A stretch of 64,000 nt of DNA from Nitrosomonas sp. (GTDB lineage Bacteria; Pseudomonadota; Gammaproteobacteria; Burkholderiales; Nitrosomonadaceae): positions 434,001 through 498,000 of the forward strand of contig JADJBK010000006.1 in the NCBI GenBank assembly GCA_016703745.1. The letters run 5' to 3'. Shown piece after piece: positions 17,625 to 27,614 of the stretch. The position numbers and the translations under genes were made by a program. Positions within the stretch are counted from its first letter, which is position 1; each line of letters opens with the position of its first letter. The notes beneath the pieces were generated by a model. That model was given only the letters and a program-made list of their open reading frames with translations, made no database searches and had not been told where the DNA came from.

Positions 17625-18898
17625 GCGAATCTGTTCAGGTAATTTTGGCAGGTGTTGATACTAACGATCCTGAAAATTGGAAATTAGCGAACTATCTTCG
17701 TCGCGATGGCTACGTTGCATTAAAAAAAATTCTCTCCCAGAAGATATCACCCGAGATGGTGATCGAGGAAGTTAAGAAATCTGCTTTACGCGGACGAGGA
17801 GGTGCAGGTTTTCCAACAGGGTTGAAATGGAGTTTCATGCCACGTAACTATGATGGCGAGAAATATCTGGTTTGTAACTCTGATGAAGGTGAGCCGGGGA
17901 CATTCAAGGATCGTGACATCATGCGATTCAATCCTCATGTTCTAATCGAGGGCATGTTAATTGCAGCTTATGCGATGGGGGTTCGTCGAGGATATAACTA
18001 TGTTCATGGTGAGATATGGGATACCTATGAGCGTATGGAGGAGGCTGTCGGTGAAGCCTATGAGGCTGGTTTTCTGGGCGATAATATACTGGGGTCTGGC
18101 TTCAGCTTTTATCTTTACAATCATCATGGTTATGGCGCGTATATTTGCGGAGAAGAAACAGCATTGCTGGAGTCAATCGAAGGTAAAAAAGGACAGCCCA
18201 GATTTAAACCGCCATTTCCTGCAAATTTTGGGTTATATGGTAAGCCAACGACGATTAACAATACGGAAACATTCGCAGCAGTTCCCTGGATTATTCGCCA
18301 TGGGGGTGAACAATATTTGCAATTAGGTAAGCCCAATAATGGTGGAACCAAGTTATTTTCTGTTTCTGGGCATATTAATAAGCCCGGAAATTATGAAGTT
18401 CCCATGGGTACGCCATTTGCAAAATTGCTGGAAATGGCGGGTGGCATGCGTGACGGCAGGAAACTAAAGGGATGCATTCCCGGTGGATCGTCCATGCCGA
18501 TTTTGCCTGGGAATGTCATGATGGAAACTGATATGGATTACGACTCCATTGCGAAGGCCGGGTCAATGCTTGGCTCTGGCGCGGTTATCGTCATGGATGA
18601 AACCACTTGCATGGTACGTGCTCTGGAACGGCTTTCCTACTTTTATTTTGAGGAATCCTGCGGGCAGTGCACACCATGCAGAGAAGGAACAGGTTGGTTG
18701 TACCGAATTGTTCATCGTATTGAGCATGGCAAAGGCCGTAGTGAGGATATTGACCTGCTGGATAATTTGGCAGATAACATACAAGGACGCACGATTTGTG
18801 CGCTGGGTGATGCTGCTGCTATGCCAGTACGTGCGATGTTGCAGCATTTTCGGGAAGAATTTATCTACCACATTGAGCATAAAAAATGCATGGTGTAG
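17621..18898 (+). CDS. nuoF: NADH-quinone oxidoreductase subunit F
   Basis: The 51-kDa NADH- and FMN-binding subunit, 425 residues. RGRGGAGFPTGLKW binds NADH, the CNSDEGEPGTFKDR region is typical, and SCGQCTPCREG together with RTICALGDAAA provides the four Cys ligands of cluster N3. Electrons enter complex I here. It overlaps nuoE and is followed by 54 bp before nuoG. Confidence 0.98.
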   Translation: MSESVQVILAGVDTNDPENWKLANYLRRDGYVALKKILSQKISPEMVIEEVKKSALRGRGGAGFPTGLKWSFMPRNYDGEKYLVCNSDEGEPGTFKDRDIMRFNPHVLIEGMLIAAYAMGVRRGYNYVHGEIWDTYERMEEAVGEAYEAGFLGDNILGSGFSFYLYNHHGYGAYICGEETALLESIEGKKGQPRFKPPFPANFGLYGKPTTINNTETFAAVPWIIRHGGEQYLQLGKPNNGGTKLFSVSGHINKPGNYEVPMGTPFAKLLEMAGGMRDGRKLKGCIPGGSSMPILPGNVMMETDMDYDSIAKAGSMLGSGAVIVMDETTCMVRALERLSYFYFEESCGQCTPCREGTGWLYRIVHRIEHGKGRSEDIDLLDNLADNIQGRTICALGDAAAMPVRAMLQHFREEFIYHIEHKKCMV

Positions 18899-18952
18899 GT
18901 GTCTGATTTTTTATTTGGCCTCGATGTTCACTAATCCGAGAGTATTCGGTTG

Positions 18953-21355
18953 ATGATTAAAATAGAAATAGACGGGAAAGAAGTTGTGGTACCTAAAGGT
19001 AGTTCGGTAATGGATGCCGCCAAGCAGATCGGGGTCTATATTCCCCATTTTTGCTACCACAAAAAATTGTCGATTGCCGCAAATTGCCGGATGTGTTTAG
19101 TTGAAGTAGAAAAGGCACCGAAGCCTTTACCTGCCTGTGCTACGCCAGCAATAGAAGGTATGAAGGTTTCAACTCATTCGCAGCAGGCAATTAAGGCTCA
19201 AAAAGGGGTGATGGAATTTTTGTTGATTAATCACCCCTTGGACTGCCCAATTTGTGATCAGGGAGGAGAATGCCAGCTTCAGGATCTGGCAGTGGGATAT
19301 GGCGCTAGTGAATCCCGTTATCAGGAAGCCAAACGTGCGGTTGCTAATAAGAATCTTGGCCCCCTGATTGCTACCGATATGACACGCTGTATTCATTGCA
19401 CTCGTTGCGTACGCTTTGGTCAGGAGATTGCCGGCATCATGGAACTTGGTATGGCAGGAAGAGGAGAACACTCTGAAATTCTAGCGTTTGTCGGTAAAAC
19501 TGTCGATTCCGAATTATCTGGTAACGTTATTGATCTTTGCCCAGTTGGGGCGCTAGTCAGCAAGCCTTTCCGTTATTCAGCTCGCACATGGGAGTTGTCG
19601 CGTCGAAAATCTATCAGTCCACATTGTGGATTGGGCAGCAATCTGGTTGTGCAGGTTAAAAATGATCGTGTAATGCGGGTCTTGCCACGGGAAAATGAAG
19701 GGATCAATGAGTGTTGGCTTTCCGATAAAGATCGTTTTTCTTATGAAGGACTTAATTCCGAAGACCGCATGACAGTACCAATGGTAAAGAAAAACGGTCA
19801 ATGGCAAAACTGTAGCTGGGAGGATGCCTTGACACAGGTGGCAGAGGGGTTTCGAGGTGCGATTGACAGGTATGGCAAGTCAAAACTTGGCGCGCTGGCT
19901 TCTCCGCACAGTACTCTGGAGGAGTTATATCTGCTGCAGAAATTACTACGTGGACTCGGTAGTCAAAATATTGATCACCGTATACGTCAATCAGATTTTC
20001 GTGCGGATCCTCTACTGCAAGGTGTTCCCTGGCTTGGAATGTCTATAGCAGAAATATCCAACTTACAGTCTATTTTGATTATCGGTAGTACGCTTCGGAA
20101 AGATCACCCATTGCTTGCTCAGCGCGTGCGTCAGGCAGTGCATAAGGGCGCACAGCTTAATCTTGTGAATCCGGTTGATGATGATTTATTAACAAAAACT
20201 GAGAATCGTGCTGTTGTAGCGCCGAGTAGAATGTTGGAAATACTCGTACAAATACTGAGAGTGGCTTCGGAAATCAAGGGTGAATCAGTCAGTGAAAATC
20301 ATAGACAGGCATGTGAGCAGGTCAAGGTAACAGATATGGCCAGAGCTATCGCGGTCAGTCTTATTGAAAAAGCACCAGCAGCAATTTTTCTAGGGAACAT
20401 GGCGCAGCATCATCCGCTTTATACCGATCTGTTCAGTATTTCCCAAGCGATAGCCGAAGTGACGGGCGCCAGATTAGGTTTTTTAGGCGAAGCAGCTAAT
20501 AGCGTTGGTGGATATGTAGCAAATGCGTTACCGTGGGATAGAAAAACCAGATCAGCGACATCAAAAGAATCAGATAATATTGGTTTGAATGCGGCACAAA
20601 TGCTGGGCTTAGACTCAACTAGTAGTGACACTGCCTGTGCGGCATTGCTTCTACTAAATATCGAGCCGGAACTTGATTGCTACAACGGGTATCAGGCTAG
20701 AAAAGCATTGGATAAGACTGCGTTCGTGGTTTCACTGAGCAGTTACAAGGGTAATGTTACAGATTATGCAGATGTGGTATTACCGATTGCACCATTTACA
20801 GAAACTTCAGGTACCTTTATTAATACGGAGGGACGGATACAGTCTTTCAAGGGTGTGGTCTCTCCATTGGGAGAGACTCGGCCTGCCTGGAAAATATTGC
20901 GAGTTTTAGGAAATCTTCTTCAACTTGATGGTTTTGGGTTTAATTCTTCTGAAGAAGTATTGAGGGAGGCTATTCCATCCGAAGAGCAAGTTTCTGAAGA
21001 CTTGATCAATAAATTAAATACATATGCCATTAATGTTCAATCGCCTTTTAATGGCATAGAAAGGATCGGTGAATTACCTATTTATCAAACTGATCCAATT
21101 GTAAGGCGGGCACCCGCCTTACAGGCGACGCAGGATGCCAAACGACCATTGGTATTTGCTTCGTCTGTTTTGCTGGATAAAGTAAGTATTAATGCTGGTG
21201 AAAGCGTTAAAATTATCCAAGGTAATGGTACGGTGATTCTAGAAATGTCAGTTGATGATAGTTTGCCGGAAAACTGTCTGCGTGTGGTTAGCGGATGTTC
21301 AGCAACCTCATCGCTAGGTGGAATGTTTGACGAGATTACCCTTGAAAAATTATAA
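18953..21355 (+). CDS. nuoG: NADH-quinone oxidoreductase subunit G
   Basis: The 75-kDa iron-sulfur subunit, about 800 residues. I use the ATG at 18953; an in-frame TTG precedes it directly. The N-terminal [2Fe-2S] domain has FCYHKKLSIAANCRMCLVEV. The HPLDCPICDQGGECQLQD segment and CIHCTRCVRF with DLCPVGAL ligate clusters N4 and N5. The rest is a molybdopterin-oxidoreductase-like domain (from about residue 220) with no sign of a bound molybdenum cofactor. The protein passes electrons from NuoF toward NuoI. Confidence 0.97.
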   Translation: MIKIEIDGKEVVVPKGSSVMDAAKQIGVYIPHFCYHKKLSIAANCRMCLVEVEKAPKPLPACATPAIEGMKVSTHSQQAIKAQKGVMEFLLINHPLDCPICDQGGECQLQDLAVGYGASESRYQEAKRAVANKNLGPLIATDMTRCIHCTRCVRFGQEIAGIMELGMAGRGEHSEILAFVGKTVDSELSGNVIDLCPVGALVSKPFRYSARTWELSRRKSISPHCGLGSNLVVQVKNDRVMRVLPRENEGINECWLSDKDRFSYEGLNSEDRMTVPMVKKNGQWQNCSWEDALTQVAEGFRGAIDRYGKSKLGALASPHSTLEELYLLQKLLRGLGSQNIDHRIRQSDFRADPLLQGVPWLGMSIAEISNLQSILIIGSTLRKDHPLLAQRVRQAVHKGAQLNLVNPVDDDLLTKTENRAVVAPSRMLEILVQILRVASEIKGESVSENHRQACEQVKVTDMARAIAVSLIEKAPAAIFLGNMAQHHPLYTDLFSISQAIAEVTGARLGFLGEAANSVGGYVANALPWDRKTRSATSKESDNIGLNAAQMLGLDSTSSDTACAALLLLNIEPELDCYNGYQARKALDKTAFVVSLSSYKGNVTDYADVVLPIAPFTETSGTFINTEGRIQSFKGVVSPLGETRPAWKILRVLGNLLQLDGFGFNSSEEVLREAIPSEEQVSEDLINKLNTYAINVQSPFNGIERIGELPIYQTDPIVRRAPALQATQDAKRPLVFASSVLLDKVSINAGESVKIIQGNGTVILEMSVDDSLPENCLRVVSGCSATSSLGGMFDEITLEKL

Positions 21356-21377
21356 GATCTAAAATCAGGATCAGATA

Positions 21378-22478
21378 ATGGATGACTTGCAACAACTATT
21401 TGAGCAGACTTTTGGGTATAACTGGGGTATTTCCCTTTTTCTGTTGATAAAAAATCTCTTGCTTATTTTGGCAATTATTGTCCCGCTGTTATTGGGTGTG
21501 GCATATCTGACATTTGCCGAGCGCAAGATTATTGCCTATATGCAGGTTCGAGTAGGCCCTAATCGGGTAACTTTTTTTGGCATCTCCTGGTTGAAAGGGT
21601 GGGCGCAACCTATCGCTGATGCCGTCAAAGCGATAATGAAGGAAATTATCGTACCGACTGGAGCTAACAAATTCCTGTTCATCATCGCACCTATACTTTC
21701 GTTGGCGCCAGCGTTGGCAGCCTGGGCAGTGGTTCCTTTTTCGCCGGAACTTGTTCTGGCAGATATTAACGCTGGCTTACTTTACATCCTGGCGATGACT
21801 TCACTTGGAGTCTATGGAGTGATTATTGCTGGCTGGGCATCCAATTCCAAGTATGCATTTCTGGGAGCCATGCGTTCGGCAGCCCAGGTGGTCTCTTATG
21901 AACTGGCAATGGGATTCGCATTGGTTTGTGTGCTAATGATGTCAGCAAGCCTTAATCTGGGTGATATTGTTGCTGGTCAGCAGGGTGGCAGCTTTCTCAA
22001 TTGGTATCTGATACCGCTATTTCCGATGTTTTTGGTTTATTTCATATCGGGAGTTGCCGAGACCAATCGCGCTCCTTTTGACGTAGCTGAAGGTGAGTCC
22101 GAGATCGTGGCAGGATTCCACGTAGATTATTCTGGTATGGCTTTTACCGTATTTTTTCTGGCGGAGTACGCCAATATGATTCTGGTAGCAACTTTGGCGA
22201 GTATTATGTTTCTTGGTGGCTGGTTGCCTCCGGTAGATGTAACACCATTTAATCTTGTTCCGGGATTGGTATGGCTACTGCTCAAAATAGTCTTGATGCT
22301 ATTTTTCTTCTTGTGGTTTCGTGCAACTTTTCCACGTTACCGTTATGATCAGATCATGCGGCTTGGCTGGAAGATTTTTATCCCGATTACCTTAGTGTGG
22401 ATAGTTTTGCTGGGTGCCGTCATGCAATTACCGGAATCCGTGCAGCAAAGTTTTCCGCTTAATCTCTGGTTTGGTTAA
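21378..22478 (+). CDS. nuoH: NADH-quinone oxidoreductase subunit H
   Basis: A 366-residue membrane subunit with about eight helices that closes the quinone channel. Conserved segments are FAERKIIAYMQVRVGPNRV and, in a cytoplasmic loop, AETNRAPFDVAEGESEIVAG, which carries the acidic residues of the E-channel. The length and order in the operon are normal. Confidence 0.98.
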   Translation: MDDLQQLFEQTFGYNWGISLFLLIKNLLLILAIIVPLLLGVAYLTFAERKIIAYMQVRVGPNRVTFFGISWLKGWAQPIADAVKAIMKEIIVPTGANKFLFIIAPILSLAPALAAWAVVPFSPELVLADINAGLLYILAMTSLGVYGVIIAGWASNSKYAFLGAMRSAAQVVSYELAMGFALVCVLMMSASLNLGDIVAGQQGGSFLNWYLIPLFPMFLVYFISGVAETNRAPFDVAEGESEIVAGFHVDYSGMAFTVFFLAEYANMILVATLASIMFLGGWLPPVDVTPFNLVPGLVWLLLKIVLMLFFFLWFRATFPRYRYDQIMRLGWKIFIPITLVWIVLLGAVMQLPESVQQSFPLNLWFG

Positions 22479-22493
22479 AAGTGAGAAGCAATA

Positions 22494-22982
22494 ATGGATC
22501 GAATTAGACAATTCTTTAAATCTTTCCTGCTGTTTGAACTATTGCAGGGGATGAAGGTAACTGGACGCTATCTGTTTTCACCGAAGATTACGGTGCATTA
22601 CCCGGAAGAAAAAACACCGCAATCTCCTCGATTCAGGGGTTTGCATGCACTACGACGCTATCCGAATGGAGAGGAGCGGTGTATTGCTTGTAAGTTGTGT
22701 GAGGCAGTTTGTCCCGCAATGGCAATTACAATTGAATCAGATCAACGGGAAGATGGCACGCGTCGGACAACTCGTTATGATATCGATATGATTAAGTGCA
22801 TCTTTTGTGGTTTTTGTGAAGAGGCTTGTCCAGTTGATGCCATCATTGAAACGCGGGTGCTTGAATATCATGGTGAGATTCGGGGCGATTTAACCTATAC
22901 CAAGGAAATGTTGCTTGCAGTGGGTGATCGCCATGAAGAGCAAATTGCCAAGGATAAAGCAGCTGATGCACCTTATCGATAA
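22494..22982 (+). CDS. nuoI: NADH-quinone oxidoreductase subunit I
   Basis: The 23-kDa ferredoxin-type subunit, 162 residues, with two [4Fe-4S] binding motifs: CIACKLCEAVCPAMAI and CIFCGFCEEACPVDAI. These hold clusters N6a and N6b, which relay electrons from NuoG to N2 in NuoB. The N-terminal amphipathic helix (about residues 5-25) anchors it at the membrane. It begins 15 bp after nuoH. Confidence 0.98.
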   Translation: MDRIRQFFKSFLLFELLQGMKVTGRYLFSPKITVHYPEEKTPQSPRFRGLHALRRYPNGEERCIACKLCEAVCPAMAITIESDQREDGTRRTTRYDIDMIKCIFCGFCEEACPVDAIIETRVLEYHGEIRGDLTYTKEMLLAVGDRHEEQIAKDKAADAPYR

Positions 22983-22999
22983 CTCAAGATAATTTATTC

Positions 23000-23605
23000 A
23001 TGAATTTTCAGGATTTAGTTTTTTTTACCTTTGCCAGCGTACTCGTAATATCTGCCTTAGGCGTAGTAACTTTCAGGAATCCGGTATATGCCGCACTGTT
23101 GCTTGTGCTCGCATTTGTCACTTCATCGGGTTTGTGGTTATTGCTGGAGGCTGAATTCTTGGCTATTACCTTGGTTCTGGTATATGTTGGTGCCGTAATG
23201 GTGTTGTTCTTGTTTGTGGTAATGATGTTGGACATTAACCTGGATCGCCTCCGTGAGGGTTTCTGGAAATGGTTTCCGTTTGGTGCAATTATTGCGTTGG
23301 TTATGGCGGTTGAAATGGGTATGGTGTTAATGAGTAGACAATTCGATCTTGAGTCGCTACCCGTACCAACTCCAAAAAGTATCGAATTCAGCAATACAAA
23401 AGAATTAGGTCGATTAATCTATACCGAGTATGTATATGCTTTTGAACTGGCAGCTGTGATTTTGTTGGTTGCTATGGTTGCTGCTATCGCATTAACCTTA
23501 AGACACCGTACAGACAAGAAACTGACTGATGCTGGTCGACAGATTGCTGTTAAACGTAATGATCGGCTTAAGATCATATCAGTATCCTCTGAAAAGAAAG
23601 AATAG
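23000..23605 (+). CDS. nuoJ: NADH-quinone oxidoreductase subunit J
   Basis: A 201-residue membrane subunit with five hydrophobic helices. The third helix carries the conserved VYVGAVMVLFLFVVMMLD, which contains the pi-bulge helix important for coupling. It starts 17 bp after nuoI. The C-terminal tail is polar and faces the cytoplasm. Confidence 0.96.
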   Translation: MNFQDLVFFTFASVLVISALGVVTFRNPVYAALLLVLAFVTSSGLWLLLEAEFLAITLVLVYVGAVMVLFLFVVMMLDINLDRLREGFWKWFPFGAIIALVMAVEMGMVLMSRQFDLESLPVPTPKSIEFSNTKELGRLIYTEYVYAFELAAVILLVAMVAAIALTLRHRTDKKLTDAGRQIAVKRNDRLKIISVSSEKKE

Positions 23606-23652
23606 ATTTTGGCGTATTTCTCAAACAGATCACTCTAGTTAAGAGGTATATC

Positions 23653-23958
23653 TTGGTTTCATTGTCACATTATCTTGTACTTGGTGCTGTCCTGTTTGCC
23701 ATAGGTGTGGTAGGTATTTTTTTGAATCGAAAAAATATTATTATTCTATTGATGTCGATAGAACTGATGCTACTGGCAGTCAACATGAATTTTGTAGCGT
23801 TCTCGCACTATTTGCAGGATACCGCTGGACAGATATTCGTTTTCTTCATTTTGACTGTGGCTGCTGCCGAGGCAGCTATTGGTCTGGCGATTCTGGTTGC
23901 ACTTTTCAGAAATTTACGATCGATCAATGTGGATGATCTGGATGAACTCAAGGGCTAG
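23653..23958 (+). CDS. nuoK: NADH-quinone oxidoreductase subunit K
   Basis: A 101-residue subunit with three helices, homologous to MrpC. Two intramembrane Glu residues (in SIELMLLAVN and AAAEAAIGLAI) sit where proton transfer occurs. The start is TTG at 23653: AAGAGG lies 7 to 8 bases upstream and the protein then begins with the family-typical SLSHYLVLGAVLF. A TTG start may lower its translation relative to its neighbours. Confidence 0.96.
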   Translation: MVSLSHYLVLGAVLFAIGVVGIFLNRKNIIILLMSIELMLLAVNMNFVAFSHYLQDTAGQIFVFFILTVAAAEAAIGLAILVALFRNLRSINVDDLDELKG

Positions 23959-24010
23959 ACGTCGGTTGGCCGGATCAAAACACAGTTCTTTTAACTGCCT
24001 ATCAAATTAG

Positions 24011-25957
24011 ATGGAAAACCTTTATTTATTGGTGCCCTTGGCGCCATTGTTGGGATCGATTATGGCTGGGCTATTTGGCAAGCAAATTGGTCCGGAATGG
24101 AGTCACCGTGTAACGATTTTACTGGTAGCCGTATCGTTTGTTGTATCGCTCATTATCTTCATGGATGTTCTTGAAGGTAATACCTACAACGGTACGGTCT
24201 ATACGTGGATGATCTCGGGAGAAACCTCGTTTGAGGTCGGCTTCCTGATTGACACCCTGTCAGCTCTAATGATGCTGGTTGTAACAGGCGTGTCGCTGAT
24301 GGTGCACATCTACACGATTGGATATATGCAGAGTGATCCTGGTTACCAACGTTTTTTTAGTTATATATCGCTGTTTACTTTTTCGATGCTGATGTTGGTA
24401 ATGTCTAACAATTTCCTACAGCTTTTTTTTGGCTGGGAAGCGGTTGGATTGGTTTCGTACCTGTTGATCGGTTTCTGGTATACGCGCCCGACAGCAATTT
24501 ATGCCAATATGAAAGCGTTTCTTGTCAATCGGGTAGGTGATTTTGGCTTTCTGCTAGGTATTGGATTGGTATTAGCATCATTTGGTAGCCTTGATTATGA
24601 ACATGTGTTTTCGCACGCAGGCTACATGTCATCTAAAACTATAGAGATCATTCCAGGTCAATCCTGGATGCTGTTGACAGTGATTAGCTTACTGCTATTC
24701 GTCGGTGCGATGGGTAAATCTGCGCAATTTCCCTTACATGTCTGGTTACCAGATTCAATGGAAGGTCCAACACCAATTTCTGCCTTGATTCATGCGGCTA
24801 CCATGGTAACTGCGGGTATTTTCATGGTGGCACGGATGTCGCCTCTGTTCGAGTATTCAGAAACAGCACTATCAACCATTCTGGTTATTGGTGGTATTAC
24901 GACTTTGTTCATGGCATTGGTGGCGGTCGTGCAAAATGATATTAAACGAGTCGTTGCTTTTTCGACTTTATCGCAATTGGGCTATATGACGGTTGCGTTA
25001 GGTGCTTCAGCATATTCAGTGGCAATTTTCCATTTGATGACCCACGCTTTTTTTAAAGCATTGTTGTTTCTAGGGGCTGGATCGGTGATCATTGCAATGC
25101 ACCACGAGCAGGATATGAGGAAGATGGGTGGTCTTAAACGGTATATGCCTGTCACATTTGCAACAATGTTTATTGCTGCATTGGCAAGTGCCGGTGTTCC
25201 AGGATTTTCTGGATTTTTTTCCAAAGACGCTATCATCGAAGCGGTTCATTTTTCCGACATACCCGGCGCCGGATTTGCTTATTTTTGTGTATTGTCAACA
25301 GTGTTTGTTACTGCACTTTATACTTTTAGGCTGATATTCATGACTTTTTACGGTGAATCGCGAATGGATGCCCATACTCGAGATCATTTACATGAATCTC
25401 CGTGGGTGGTGACCTTGCCATTGATTATTCTGGCAATACCTACAGTGATTGCTGGCTGGGTGATTGGACCAATATTATTTGGTGATTTTCTGACCAGTTC
25501 TATCCAGGTACATGATCAGCATGATGTGGTCGCTCGTATGGGTGAGGCTTATGTGGGTATATTTGGCATGATGTTACATGCGTTATCGACGCTTCCATTC
25601 TGGTTCTCAGTGGCAGGGATTTTTACTGCATGGTTTTTATATCGAGTCAAAACTGATCTCCCTGAAAAAATTCGTTTACTATCTGGACCAATCTATACCT
25701 TGTTGGATCGAAAATACTTTATCGATGAATTGTATTCCTGGTTGTTTGCACGTGGTTCTCGTGGGTTGAGCACCATCTTATGGAAATATGGTGATATCAA
25801 AATTATCGATGGATTTTTTGTCAATGGAACAGCACGAATGATTGCCTGGTTTGCAACTATTGTTCGTCGTTTTCAAACTGGCTACATTTATCATTATGCT
25901 TTCAGCATGATTATGGGTGTTTTTATGTTGATGAGCCTCTGGCTCTTTTATTACTGA
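24011..25957 (+). CDS. nuoL: NADH-quinone oxidoreductase subunit L
   Basis: The largest antiporter-like subunit, 648 residues, about 16 helices with the long lateral helix at its C-terminus. FFGWEAVGLVSYLLIGFW holds the key Glu, GAMGKSAQFPLHVWLPDSMEGPTP the first key Lys region, and the FSTLSQLGY and HAFFKALLFLGAGS segments complete the channel. It pumps protons at the distal end of the membrane arm. Confidence 0.98.
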   Translation: MENLYLLVPLAPLLGSIMAGLFGKQIGPEWSHRVTILLVAVSFVVSLIIFMDVLEGNTYNGTVYTWMISGETSFEVGFLIDTLSALMMLVVTGVSLMVHIYTIGYMQSDPGYQRFFSYISLFTFSMLMLVMSNNFLQLFFGWEAVGLVSYLLIGFWYTRPTAIYANMKAFLVNRVGDFGFLLGIGLVLASFGSLDYEHVFSHAGYMSSKTIEIIPGQSWMLLTVISLLLFVGAMGKSAQFPLHVWLPDSMEGPTPISALIHAATMVTAGIFMVARMSPLFEYSETALSTILVIGGITTLFMALVAVVQNDIKRVVAFSTLSQLGYMTVALGASAYSVAIFHLMTHAFFKALLFLGAGSVIIAMHHEQDMRKMGGLKRYMPVTFATMFIAALASAGVPGFSGFFSKDAIIEAVHFSDIPGAGFAYFCVLSTVFVTALYTFRLIFMTFYGESRMDAHTRDHLHESPWVVTLPLIILAIPTVIAGWVIGPILFGDFLTSSIQVHDQHDVVARMGEAYVGIFGMMLHALSTLPFWFSVAGIFTAWFLYRVKTDLPEKIRLLSGPIYTLLDRKYFIDELYSWLFARGSRGLSTILWKYGDIKIIDGFFVNGTARMIAWFATIVRRFQTGYIYHYAFSMIMGVFMLMSLWLFYY

Positions 25958-26049
25958 GTACCAGGGACGGGACAAGCATATCGCGATGTCTTCAGTTTCA
26001 TCCTTGGAATACTAATACGCATTAATATGCAATTCGAGAAGAAATAATC

Positions 26050-27531
26050 ATGTTGTTTGGATTTCCACTAATAAGTCTGATTATCTGGTTACCTATTATT
26101 TTTGGTCTGGTCGTTCTGATTATGGGTGATCGTGATCTGAAAGTAACGCGCTGGTTTGCTTTGATGGGTGCAGTTGTCAGCTTTCTGGTCGCATTACCAC
26201 TTTTGAGTGGATTTGATGCAACTATAAGCTCGATGCAGTTTGTTGAACATGTCGCATGGTTTGAAAGACTCAATGTTTTTTACCATATTGGTATCGACGG
26301 TATTTCAATGCCATTAATTCTTCTGAATTGCTTTACGACGCCATTGGTTATCATTGCCGGCTGGCAAGTGATACAGCAGCGCGTTTCCCAGTACATGGGG
26401 GCATTCTTGATTATGTCTGGTATTGTCAATGGCGTGTTCGCCTCTCTGGATGCCGTTCTATTCTATACTTTCTGGGAAGCATCGCTGATTCCAATGTTCA
26501 TCATTATCGGTGTCTGGGGCGGTCCTAATCGTGTCTATGCAGCGATAAAATTTTTCCTGTATACGCTGATGGGATCTCTGCTGATGTTGGTTGCCCTGAT
26601 TTACCTCTTTCAGACATCTGGCGGAAGTTTCTCAATCGAGGATTACCACCGTTTACCATTGCCAATGACGGCTCAGATTTTAATTTTCCTGGCATTTCTG
26701 ATTGCTTTTGCCGTCAAAGTACCAATGTGGCCGGTGCATACTTGGTTGCCAGATGCACACGTTGAAGCTCCAACCGGAGGATCAGTTATTTTGGCAGCTA
26801 TTTTGCTGAAACTCGGGGGGTATGGATTTTTACGTTTTTCCTTGCCAATTGCTCCTGATGCCAGTCACGAGCTTGCCACATTGATGATCATCTTGTCCCT
26901 GATTGCAGTTGTGTATATCGGCCTGGTCGCATTAATGCAGCAGGATATGAAGAAATTGATTGCCTACTCTTCGGTTTCTCATATGGGTTTTGTAACGCTG
27001 GGTTTTTTTCTTTTCAATAGCTACGGATTGGAAGGCGCCATGGTACAGATGATTTCACACGGTTTTATTTCGGGTGCGATGTTTCTGTGTGTGGGCGTAT
27101 TGTATGACCGCCTGCATTCCCGTCAAATTGCTGACTATGGCGGTGTCGTCAACAAGATGCCCATTTTTTCTGCTTTTTTTATGTTATTCGCGATGGCCAA
27201 CGCTGGCTTGCCAGGTACGAGCGGTTTTGTTGGGGAATTTATGGTTATCATGGGCAGCATTGAAGTCAATTTCTGGTACGCCTTCTTTGCTGCGTTAACC
27301 CTGATTCTGGGAGCTTCATACACGTTGTGGATGTATAAAAGGGTTATATTTGGTCCGGTAGCTAATGCTAAAGTGGAGAATCTCAAAGATATAGGAAGCC
27401 GTGAATTCCTGATTCTAGCTACTCTTGCTGTGGCTGTTCTGTGGCTGGGACTATACCCTTCACCTTTGACCGAGGTGATGCATGTCAGTATAGATAATCT
27501 GCTTGAGCATGTATCACGCAGCAAACTTTAG
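26050..27531 (+). CDS. nuoM: NADH-quinone oxidoreductase subunit M
   Basis: An antiporter-like subunit of 493 residues with about 14 helices. Family landmarks are FYTFWEASLIPMFIIIGVWG (key Glu), KVPMWPVHTWLPDAHVEAPT (key Lys and the conserved loop) and YSSVSHMGFVTLG. It begins 92 bp after nuoL, the longest gap inside the operon after nuoN's 83 bp. Confidence 0.98.
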   Translation: MLFGFPLISLIIWLPIIFGLVVLIMGDRDLKVTRWFALMGAVVSFLVALPLLSGFDATISSMQFVEHVAWFERLNVFYHIGIDGISMPLILLNCFTTPLVIIAGWQVIQQRVSQYMGAFLIMSGIVNGVFASLDAVLFYTFWEASLIPMFIIIGVWGGPNRVYAAIKFFLYTLMGSLLMLVALIYLFQTSGGSFSIEDYHRLPLPMTAQILIFLAFLIAFAVKVPMWPVHTWLPDAHVEAPTGGSVILAAILLKLGGYGFLRFSLPIAPDASHELATLMIILSLIAVVYIGLVALMQQDMKKLIAYSSVSHMGFVTLGFFLFNSYGLEGAMVQMISHGFISGAMFLCVGVLYDRLHSRQIADYGGVVNKMPIFSAFFMLFAMANAGLPGTSGFVGEFMVIMGSIEVNFWYAFFAALTLILGASYTLWMYKRVIFGPVANAKVENLKDIGSREFLILATLAVAVLWLGLYPSPLTEVMHVSIDNLLEHVSRSKL

Positions 27532-27614
27532 AAGTTTGCTGCGGCATTGTTGAGTATGGCAAATATCAATTTTTTGGTTTAGATTTTTTCTCATTAGGAA
27601 GTTGAGGATATTTA